A DNA stretch of 8,274 nucleotides from Candidatus Sericytochromatia bacterium (GTDB taxonomy: Bacteria; Cyanobacteriota; Sericytochromatia; UBA7694): the NCBI GenBank assembly GCA_913773825.1, contig CAJYHH010000228.1:1-8274 (forward strand), read 5' to 3'. The notes beneath the pieces are model-generated. The model was not told the DNA's origin. It saw nothing but the letters and a program-made list of their open reading frames with translations, and did not search any database. The position numbers and the translations under genes were made by a program. Below, piece by piece: positions 1 through 6,198 of the stretch; the stretch's first letter is position 1; the number at the start of each line of letters is the position of its first letter.

Positions 1-2368
1 TTTGTTCAGGGTCGCAGATCAAAAAACTGCGCTCGGGAGTATATTGCACATCGCTGGGCTGGCTTAGGCCGTGTTCAGATCCAAATTCACGATGAATAAC
101 CTGTTCTGTATCCACTTCTAAGACCCGTCCATTACCCTGATCAACAATCAGATAATGCAAGGGACCCAAGGGATCTGGTCGATACCAGCGCGTTTTAACC
201 GGATGCCGCAACCTGTGCTGATCACTGGCAAAAGTTTTAAACGACCAGTGAATTTTACCTTTGGGGCCGATTTCATAAATCTGATTTCGAGAACTATCTG
301 TTACCAGCAAATTTCCTTCGGGCAGCTTAACCAGATCGACTGGAAAATCACAGGAAAGCTGCTCAGCATCCAGCATCCAGACAACTTCTTTACGGACATT
401 AAGCTCTAATAAACAGGGGCTATGAGGATCACTTAATAACACATGGCCTACCGCAAGACCTGCTGTTGCGCTGGCAGAAGCGACCTGACGCTTAAACAGG
501 CGCAAAGGACTATCAAGCTCAAAACCGCAGACTGGGCATTCCCACTGGCCCATCAGTTTTTGATGACAAGCGGGACAATCTAAAGGCACAATCACCTGAC
601 CGGCTTGGGCTAACCAGGCCGCTTGTTCAATTTGTACAAGCAGTTCACGCCGCCTGATCTCAAGCTTCAGCCCGTGGCCTTCATAGACTTTTTCAAGATT
701 GACTTCGGCCAGCTCATAACGGCTCAGCTGCTCACGTAAACGCTCAGCTTCAGGTCTGAGCAAGTGTTCACGTTGACTCAGATCTAAACCTGTCCGGACT
801 TTAAAAGCTTTGATTAACATTTCAAGCAGAACTTCAGTGGCTCGTGGATCCAGCACAAGTGGCTTAAGCGGCCTAAGCGGTTTAAGCGGCTTAAGCTTTT
901 TAAGCGCAGGGCTCGATTGTTCATTAGAACCAGCTTGATGTTGATAATCTGACAAGCCTGCTTCTGATGAACTGAAATCAGCGTTCTGAGCCAGGGCCTG
1001 ATTAAGCAAGGCCCAGGGTTCTTCCGAATCAGCCTGCTGAACCGACTCAGCCTGAGGAGCTGCACTTGCTGAATGAATAACAGGTGGCACGGCTCCTGAA
1101 GCGACAGATAACTTGGCTGGCACATAGGGCATGGGCGGGTAAAAGTCTTCAAGCTCCATCGCCACAGCGGTTGGCACCAAACCAGCAGGCCGAATATTTT
1201 TTTGCGGCTGCTCAAGGCTTTCCAGCGTAGCGGCATCCACCCAACCCTCAGCCAAAATCATATCTTTGACGCGAGCCTTGCGATAAGCACCTAAAGGATT
1301 CACTTGGGCCAGCAAAAGCTGACAAGGCTTGCCCCCCTCTTTAAGGGCTGTGCGGCGTAAAGTTTTGACTTCCTGAGTATCGACAAGACTCAGAATCGGC
1401 GTAAAAGGAGCTGGAGAATGTTGATAAGTCATCACCAGCAAATAAGGCTGTGCCTGTGAAGGTCGGGAATCCAGCAGCATCAGATCACAGGGATCGCTGC
1501 CCTGACCGCGAAATAATTCGCCTTTAAGGGGCAGCTGTTTTTTAACACTCCAGCCAGCACAGCGGATATACAGCAGTTCCTGATTGGGCTTAAGCGTCAA
1601 CAAATAAACATGTTCACCATCTGGCGCCATCACCAAACTCCCGAGCACACCCAAGCCAAGTTTTTGCTGACTGAGTTCACCCGTATTGAGATTTAAGATT
1701 GAAAGCATTGAACTGTTTTGATCTGTCATCAGCACTTGATCTCGCTTGGTATCAAAAGCCAGAGAAAAAGCCGAAGTGCCGCCTGTAGGGCGCAGTTTTA
1801 ACTTACGCAGAGTTTGAAACTGGCGAGTCTCTAAGAGCTCAAGACTGCCCTCACCGCGATCACAAAGCGCCAGCAAACTGCCATCGGGAGACAAATACAG
1901 ATCAAGGGGCCCAGCAGGGTTTGGACTTTTCGCAACACCACCAAACAAACGGGTCTGAGTATACCCCAGCCAGTCACTTTTTAAGCCCTGCGGCTCATAT
2001 GCATAAGCCCCCTGCTCAGACAACACCAGACCATAAGCCTCTTGGGGAGTATTGAGAGAAGCAGCTTCACGATTGCCATTTTCGACGTTGATAAAAGCAG
2101 ATTGATCGCCCCAACTCTGCCATTCGCCCCGAGTGGCTCCCCAATTAAGCTGGCGCTGAAGCAAAATTTGGCCTGTGATTTGCTCCGTGATGGTTAATTG
2201 TTTTTGTTGTGGGTCAATTAAAACCAGACGGCCCTGAAGCTGCTGCTCAAGCTGATCAAACTTTTGCTTTTGGGCTTCTAGCAGCGCAATCAGCGGCGCT
2301 TTTTTAATCAACTGTTTTTCAAGCAATTGATTGATCAAATTGAGATCTTCTGGGCTCGCAATATTCAT
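1..2368 (-). CDS. Composite propeller / zinc-ribbon / NHL-repeat protein (3' end outside window)
   Basis: I translated this strand by hand: the frame from the ATG at 2368-2366 stays open for 789 codons to the window edge, so the C-terminus is missing. AGGGGA lies about 5 bases before the ATG and supports this start. Visible parts, in order: a Gln/Leu-rich coiled coil (about 8-48); propeller-like beta repeats (about 90-330), including LSPDGSLLALC near 160 and APDGEHVYLLTL near 249; a charged stretch with ILAEGWVDAATLESL (371-385); a Pro/Ala/Ser-rich linker (about 408-490); a KPL repeat (492-504); a second coiled coil (about 525-589); a zinc ribbon with CPAC (598-601) and CPVC (611-614); and an NHL-like propeller from about 675, with LPEGNLLVTDSSRNQIYEI and YLIVDQGNGRVLEV. 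No signal peptide or membrane span is seen, so a cytoplasmic scaffold or sensor is plausible. Substrate and partners are unknown. The frame is solid; the function is inferred from fold only. Confidence 0.87.
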   Translation of the reverse strand, partial: MNIASPEDLNLINQLLEKQLIKKAPLIALLEAQKQKFDQLEQQLQGRLVLIDPQQKQLTITEQITGQILLQRQLNWGATRGEWQSWGDQSAFINVENGNREAASLNTPQEAYGLVLSEQGAYAYEPQGLKSDWLGYTQTRLFGGVAKSPNPAGPLDLYLSPDGSLLALCDRGEGSLELLETRQFQTLRKLKLRPTGGTSAFSLAFDTKRDQVLMTDQNSSMLSILNLNTGELSQQKLGLGVLGSLVMAPDGEHVYLLTLKPNQELLYIRCAGWSVKKQLPLKGELFRGQGSDPCDLMLLDSRPSQAQPYLLVMTYQHSPAPFTPILSLVDTQEVKTLRRTALKEGGKPCQLLLAQVNPLGAYRKARVKDMILAEGWVDAATLESLEQPQKNIRPAGLVPTAVAMELEDFYPPMPYVPAKLSVASGAVPPVIHSASAAPQAESVQQADSEEPWALLNQALAQNADFSSSEAGLSDYQHQAGSNEQSSPALKKLKPLKPLRPLKPLVLDPRATEVLLEMLIKAFKVRTGLDLSQREHLLRPEAERLREQLSRYELAEVNLEKVYEGHGLKLEIRRRELLVQIEQAAWLAQAGQVIVPLDCPACHQKLMGQWECPVCGFELDSPLRLFKRQVASASATAGLAVGHVLLSDPHSPCLLELNVRKEVVWMLDAEQLSCDFPVDLVKLPEGNLLVTDSSRNQIYEIGPKGKIHWSFKTFASDQHRLRHPVKTRWYRPDPLGPLHYLIVDQGNGRVLEVDTEQVIHREFGSEHGLSQPSDVQYTPERSFLICDPEQ
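861..905 (-). repeat. 9-bp tandem repeat coding for KPL units
   Basis: Five adjacent 9-bp units read on the plus strand GGCTTAAGC, GGCCTAAGC, GGTTTAAGC, GGCTTAAGC and TTTTTAAGC. The first four differ by one or two bases and the fifth is more diverged. They sit inside the propeller/zinc-ribbon gene and encode K-P-L, K-P-L, R-P-L, K-P-L in the linker before the second coiled coil. The unit is a multiple of three, so gain or loss of copies would keep the frame. Confidence 0.85.
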
Positions 2369-2678
2369 AAAATCCCCTTATTACAACGCGCATTGCCATC
2401 TTGGCATAGCTATCGCAGCAACGCAAGGGAGCTGAGGGGCTAGAAAAATTGAGAATACTTAAGCTTTGAATCAGGTATTTTAAGCTAATCGCCTTAAACG
2501 CTTACAGGCCCTGGCTTATAGCTTTAACCTTTAGCACAACAAACCGGCGGTTCTATATCTGGATTAGGACTAACAGTGCTGTTTTGGATGATTAAAAGTC
2601 ACTTGTATCACCAACAATCCAAGCGCCGTTTACGCATTTCAACCCAGAACTCACAACCCACCCCAGCGCCGTTAGGCC
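2369..2678. other. Intergenic gap between protease gene and propeller gene
   Basis: This 310-bp stretch separates two minus-strand genes. I see no convincing coding region, tRNA or U-tailed terminator. Small items only: the 9-mer AGCGCCGTT occurs twice (about 2622 and 2664), and a 5-bp hairpin TGCCA-TCT-TGGCA lies at about 2395-2407, just upstream of the propeller gene. The ribosome site of the propeller gene lies at the left end. The promoter for that gene is presumably here, but no good -35/-10 pair stands out. Confidence 0.6.
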
Positions 2679-3845
2679 CTACGATGCAAAACTGATAATC
2701 TTGCTTTCGCCTTTACCGCCAGCGGCACGAGTATCCATTGCGCGCTGCAGTTCAGCAGCTGTACGGGTCTGGTTAGGGCCCCGGGCCGGATCGTCAACCA
2801 GGAAGCTGCCGTCAGGGTTAACGCCTTTGATTACCGTATAATGACCGGTTGTACCGCCAAAACCACCCGTCAGCAACACAACCTGTTCACCGCGTGCCAG
2901 GCGATCGCGAATCATGTCCAGTGACTGGTTGGCATCTCTGGGCAAAGTTGTGGTTTCTGCCTGAACCTGTTTGCCCTGATCAGCGGCATAGAGTTTAACA
3001 ATCTGCTCAAGTTGGTCAGTGCTAATGGCAAAAGCGCCACCTTCATTGCCGTTTTGCGAAGTGCGAGCGCCAATGCGCTCACGCAGGGCATGCATATCCG
3101 GCGGCGTAATGCCCATCTGTTTGAGAATCATAGAAGCAGATGCCGGACCGCAGTTTGCTTCTGATTCACGGCGATGAATCGCCTGATCACCGGGAATCTG
3201 GCCATTACGCGCCAGCGCCACGTCACCCCATTGAGAAGTATACGTACTGCCATGATGCGCTTGATTAGGCTGATTGCTAATCGGTGCAGCCCCGTTAATC
3301 GCGTCAACGGCAGGTGTGGTCTGACCCGATGTGGGTGCATAAGCAGAAGCATTAGAAGGAAAATTGACTGAAGACGGAGACATATCAGACTGCTGAAAAC
3401 GACGACCGCCGTAGTCAGTTTCATGATCAGCAGGATTAGAAGGCCCCGTAACGCCAGAAAAAAGATTGCGGAAAAAATTGCCAATTGAACCAAACAGCGA
3501 AGTGTCTTCAACAGGCTTAGCAAAAGCCTGAAACTGAGTAAACAACTGACCAGCAAGCTGAGAATCTTTCAGGCTGTCAGCGAGTTGAGTCAGTTCCTGC
3601 ATTTCGCTGTTTTCAAGTACACCATCACTGGTAAACAGACCAACGTTGGTGTAATCTTTGATTTTTTCAGCCAGTTTAAGAAAAGCCTGCTTTTCAGAAT
3701 CGGGCACATCCATGCCCTGAACCATGTCTTTTAGATCGTTAAACTCATCTTTGTCGAGGCGCCCATCAGAGACTGCCCGCTGAATCTGGGTGGTAAAAAC
3801 CGGGCTAAGGCCCTGGGATGCACCGGGAGTTGCGCCTGCCTGCAT
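2679..3845 (-). CDS. C39-like cysteine protease domain protein with N-terminal helical repeats
   Basis: The 388-residue product has a C-terminal C39-like (Peptidase_C39_2 type, papain fold) domain from about 220. The nucleophile motif is NCGPASASM with C232, the histidine motif is GHYTVIKG with H335, and the acidic motif is FLVDDPA with D351 or D352. These three blocks are in the order and at roughly the spacing of the family. The Gln usually found about six residues before the Cys is not there; that position is R226. The N-terminus (about 18-110) holds two related helical units, each with a DG-x-L-x(3)-E signature (D27-E34 and D74-E81) resembling the second half of an EF-hand loop but lacking its first acidic residues. 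A Ser/Pro/Asn/Gln-rich linker (about 134-200) joins the halves. No signal peptide is seen. GAGGAAA about 9-11 bases upstream supports the ATG. The substrate is unknown; family members cleave peptides, often at double-Gly sites in ABC exporters, but no exporter is visible here. Confidence 0.85.
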   Translation of the reverse strand: MQAGATPGASQGLSPVFTTQIQRAVSDGRLDKDEFNDLKDMVQGMDVPDSEKQAFLKLAEKIKDYTNVGLFTSDGVLENSEMQELTQLADSLKDSQLAGQLFTQFQAFAKPVEDTSLFGSIGNFFRNLFSGVTGPSNPADHETDYGGRRFQQSDMSPSSVNFPSNASAYAPTSGQTTPAVDAINGAAPISNQPNQAHHGSTYTSQWGDVALARNGQIPGDQAIHRRESEANCGPASASMILKQMGITPPDMHALRERIGARTSQNGNEGGAFAISTDQLEQIVKLYAADQGKQVQAETTTLPRDANQSLDMIRDRLARGEQVVLLTGGFGGTTGHYTVIKGVNPDGSFLVDDPARGPNQTRTAAELQRAMDTRAAGGKGESKIISFAS

Positions 3846-3888
3846 AAGCTGAGTTTCCTCACTGAATTGACTGATTTAGATTCTTTAC

Positions 3889-3894
3889 ATTGTA
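3889..3894 (-). promoter_or_regulatory. Possible -10 element of the protease gene
   Basis: On the minus strand TACAAT (five of six matches to TATAAT) lies about 45 bases before the protease start codon, right next to the large inverted repeat. No good -35 hexamer is present at 16-18 bp, which would fit a promoter that needs an activator. Low certainty. Confidence 0.3.
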
Positions 3895-3897
3895 TAC

Positions 3898-3937
3898 CCA
3901 GAAACCAGAACTTTAATTCAAAGGTTCTGGTTTCTGG
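3898..3937. promoter_or_regulatory. Perfect 14-bp inverted repeat, probable operator upstream of the protease gene
   Basis: CCAGAAACCAGAAC (3898-3911) and its exact complement GTTCTGGTTTCTGG (3924-3937) flank a 12-base AT-rich spacer. Each arm holds two copies of CCAGAA/TTCTGG seven bases apart. Neither strand has a T-run after the second arm, so an intrinsic terminator is unlikely. The position, just upstream of the candidate -10 of the protease gene, fits an operator or an RNA hairpin in a leader. It is followed immediately by a tandem repeat of the same core. Confidence 0.65.
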
Positions 3938-3952
3938 ACAATTTCTGGACAA
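3931..3952. repeat. 11-bp tandem direct repeat (TTTCTGGACAA x2)
   Basis: TTTCTGGACAA occurs at 3931-3941 and again, exactly, at 3942-3952. The first copy overlaps the right arm of the inverted repeat and shares its TTCTGG core, giving five copies of TTCTGG/CCAGAA within about 50 bp. An 11-bp period is about one helical turn, so the copies face the same side of the DNA, as expected for cooperative binding of a regulator. Confidence 0.75.
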
Positions 3953-4010
3953 GCAAAAGCAGGCTTATTCTGTTTGTGGCTTGTCCTGATTGCCCACAGC
4001 CCGCACAGCA

Positions 4011-4526
4011 TCAATCCGGTATCTGCTGCTGAACCGTCTCCTCATGTGTAATCACAAAACCAGCCTGCAGATAAGTTTTAAGCGCAGCTGGTGAATCTAA
4101 TTCACAGGTATGTAGCCAGAGTCGGGTGGGATGATGCATCCAGGCCTCATAAATCGCTTGATCGAGCAGCCAGGAACCTAATCCCTGAGCGCGAAAATCC
4201 GGCATCAGGCCAAAATAGGCAATCCTGATACTGCCATCAGCTTCCGCATAGAGTTCATAATAACCAGCTGGCACACCGCTGACATAGAGCACTTGTAGCG
4301 TAACAGCCGGATCACAAATTTCTTTAACTAAGTCTGGGTCGTTTAAAAAACCCCGGTCAACCCACATCAGGTCACGGCCCACTTCTGTATAGAGAAAACG
4401 ATAAAAAGCAGCTGTGGGTTGTTTGGCCTGCAGTAGCAGCAGATCTTCTCGCTGAAGCTTACGCGCTTCCCCTACAGGAGCTGAACTCATGGCCAGATAG
4501 GTCGTTTTAACAGGAATAATCGGCAT
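4011..4526 (-). CDS. GNAT family N-acetyltransferase
   Basis: This 171-residue protein transfers an acetyl group from acetyl-CoA to an unknown amine. The acetyl-CoA motif is visible as YFGLMPDFRAQGLGSWLLDQ, with the R-x-x-G-x-G loop (RAQGLG). It is followed by WLHTCELDSPAALKTYLQAGF, the usual last strand and helix. I chose the ATG at 4526-4524 because the product then begins MPIIPVKTTYLAM, which resembles the N-terminus (PV-x-T-TYLEM) I recall for this GNAT subfamily. A TTG seven codons upstream (4547) would give 178 residues, and an ATG twelve codons downstream 159. None of the three has a clear ribosome site. The gene is divergent from the paralogue pair and separated from the protease gene by 165 bp, so it is probably an independent unit. 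Confidence 0.88.
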   Translation of the reverse strand: MPIIPVKTTYLAMSSAPVGEARKLQREDLLLLQAKQPTAAFYRFLYTEVGRDLMWVDRGFLNDPDLVKEICDPAVTLQVLYVSGVPAGYYELYAEADGSIRIAYFGLMPDFRAQGLGSWLLDQAIYEAWMHHPTRLWLHTCELDSPAALKTYLQAGFVITHEETVQQQIPD

Positions 4527-4920
4527 CAAAAGAATTATGCCGAACAATTTTTTAAACTTGCTCTCTGCTTGGCTTTAACAAGGCTCAATTGCTCAAAAAC
4601 CTGACTGGATCAGGGTTTGAGGCCCAGGTTCTTTAAGGCTTTAATCAAAATGCAAAGCGACTTATCAAAAAGCCAATATAGTAATAACAATTTAATAACA
4701 AAATCAGAGTTAATTTTAGGGTTTTATTTTAAAAGCATTAAAAATACGGCCTAAGATTAAATTATATTGTGGGAATATTAGAACCAGATTGAGTGGCCTT
4801 GAGAGCCATTTTTCAGATGTGCTAAATTTGAAAAATCAACGAGCCCAAACCGTTGTGAGTTGCCTGATACCAAGCTTTTAGCTTTTTATCTGCCACATTC
4901 TCCAGAAAGGTTGCTTACTT
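4527..4920. other. Divergent intergenic region with AT-rich block
   Basis: This 394-bp spacer must hold the promoters of the GNAT gene (minus) and of the first paralogue (plus). Bases about 4660-4780 are strikingly AT-rich, with the direct repeat TAATAACAA at 4682-4690 and 4693-4701 (11-bp period). A lone -10-like TATATT occurs at 4763-4768 without a good -35. AGAAAGG about 10 bases before 4921 is the likely ribosome site of the first paralogue. A small imperfect hairpin lies at 4597-4618, with a T-run on the minus strand. No coding frame is convincing. Confidence 0.55.
4682..4701. repeat. Direct repeat TAATAACAA x2 in AT-rich upstream region
   Basis: Two exact 9-base copies start 11 bp apart, in phase on the helix, about 220 bp before the first paralogue. 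It could be an UP-element-like or regulator-binding sequence, or simply chance in AT-rich DNA. Confidence 0.4.
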
Positions 4921-6012
4921 ATGTCCCTCTCTATCTCTGCACTTGAAAAGCAATTAATGGATCGGATTTTCCGCTCCGGTTCCAGTTTTGGCGAAACCGC
5001 TGGTGCGTCCACTAAGGTTTCACTGCAGCAGACTCAGGAGATGATGACAAAGTATGCTTTTCAGGACTTTGTTAACTTCTTCCTGAATCTGGAGTCAGAG
5101 GCTAAAAAAGCCGCTCAGCGCGCAGTTCAAAACGCGCCATCCATGCCCGGTCCTCTTTATGCTTCACAGCTCCATTTAGATATTCAGATTGAGCGTTATA
5201 AACAAGTCGGTGCAGCAGAAATTGCAGGCAGTCAGCCGGTTACAGTTCAAAAGCTCAAGACCGATCTGGGAATGGCCAGCAAAATCGAAATTCGCACTCC
5301 AGAACTCCATAGCGATGGCTCAGTCAGCTATACCGTGACCCTGCTAAAGCTCGCCGTGAGCATTGATGAAATTCAGCCCCGTCCGGATCTGGCTCAAGGC
5401 CAAGTAGTTGGCGTTCCGATTATTCCGGCTGCTGGCGAAACAGCAGGCGAAGACCTCGAAGAGTTTTTGAATCACTCACCGTTTTCTGGCGAAGCTGAGA
5501 CAATCTTTGACTATGAAAACGAAGACGCTATGGAACTGCTGTCAGAGCAAAAAAAGCTCGATGACTGGCAGGCAGCTCAGCAGCTTAAAGTGCTGGTTGA
5601 AATCGCTTATAAAGTGCTCAAGGCCATGCAGGCCGAAGAATACGACAATGTCTTTAATCTGACCAAAGAAGAATCTGATCTGATTCAAAATGCGATGACC
5701 GGTAATATCAGTGAAATTACCCGCAAAGCGCTGACGCAGTTTATCCAGAAAAAGCGAATTGAACTGGAGATGCTGCGCAAAGAGCTTAAAGAACGTATGG
5801 AAGCTCAAGAAGACTCCCATAAAATTGCGGCCAAACAAGACAAAGTCGAAAAACTGCTGAATATTCTCGACAATGTTCAGCAGGTGCTAAACAAACAGCC
5901 TTACCAGCATGGGCGTCTTGCCGAGATGCTGGCTGACTTTGACAAAGCCAATCTTCAATCAGCCGGTGCACATGGTCTCAACCTGATGTCCATGTCAGGT
6001 GCGCCTGCCTGA
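4921..6012 (+). CDS. Hypothetical protein, paralogue A of a tandem pair (363 aa)
   Basis: I do not recognise the family. The protein is soluble-looking, with no signal peptide, membrane span or cysteine. Layout: an N-terminal helix with SALEKQLMD (6-14); a helical segment with YAFQDFV (45-51) and an Ala/Lys-rich continuation; a beta-rich centre with LDIQIERY (86-93), SQPVTV (104-109) and DGSVSYTVTLLKLAV (132-146); an acidic linker; a helical core with LDD (213-215) and AYKVLKAMQ (229-237); LTKEES (247-252); a charged coiled coil (about 275-325); and a terminal helix ending FDKANL. Every named block recurs in the next gene, so the two arose by duplication. AGAAAGG lies about 10 bases before the ATG. 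Translation ends at two adjacent TGA codons. No enzyme motif is visible; a structural, adaptor or secreted role is possible but not shown. Confidence 0.85.
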   Translation: MSLSISALEKQLMDRIFRSGSSFGETAGASTKVSLQQTQEMMTKYAFQDFVNFFLNLESEAKKAAQRAVQNAPSMPGPLYASQLHLDIQIERYKQVGAAEIAGSQPVTVQKLKTDLGMASKIEIRTPELHSDGSVSYTVTLLKLAVSIDEIQPRPDLAQGQVVGVPIIPAAGETAGEDLEEFLNHSPFSGEAETIFDYENEDAMELLSEQKKLDDWQAAQQLKVLVEIAYKVLKAMQAEEYDNVFNLTKEESDLIQNAMTGNISEITRKALTQFIQKKRIELEMLRKELKERMEAQEDSHKIAAKQDKVEKLLNILDNVQQVLNKQPYQHGRLAEMLADFDKANLQSAGAHGLNLMSMSGAPA

Positions 6013-6081
6013 TGATTTAATCTTAAAATCCGATACTTCAGTTTCTTGGTTACAGTCCCAATAGGGCCTTTAACCAAACAA

Positions 6082-6097
6082 GCCCCGCACTAGGGGC
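6082..6097 (+). other. Short GC-rich hairpin between the paralogues
   Basis: GCCCC (6082-6086) pairs with GGGGC (6093-6097) around a 6-base loop. No T-run follows, so it is not a standard terminator. It lies in the 186-bp gap between the two paralogues and might limit read-through or shield an mRNA end. Otherwise the gap shows no gene. Confidence 0.3.
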
Positions 6098-6198
6098 GCC
6101 TGTTGCAGTGCCTTTAAGTGTCTTCTTTACTGTCCCACTGTTTTTTGAATATTTTGTGAATGTTAAATTACCTAAGCCAATGGATGGAAAACGCCCGT

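Noticed and set aside
155..409. 84-codon plus-strand frame
   Set aside because: Antisense to the NHL repeats and zinc-ribbon side of the composite gene; no ribosome site or motif.
814..1236. 140-codon minus-strand frame
   Set aside because: Lies inside the 789-codon composite gene in another frame; Leu/Arg-rich with no domain, so a shadow.
2369..2678. tRNA or small RNA in the gap
   Set aside because: No cloverleaf, T-loop (GTTCGA-type) sequence or terminator was found on either strand.
2588..2695. 35-codon plus-strand frame starting MIKSHLYHQQ
   Set aside because: No ribosome site, basic low-complexity sequence, and it overlaps the 3' end of the protease gene antisense.
3898..3937. Palindrome as an intrinsic terminator of the GNAT gene
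   Set aside because: The stem is strong, but neither strand has a T-run after it and the protease -10 region follows directly.
3731..3952. 73-codon minus-strand frame through the palindrome
   Set aside because: Overlaps the protease start in another frame, and its sequence is just the repeat DNA translated.
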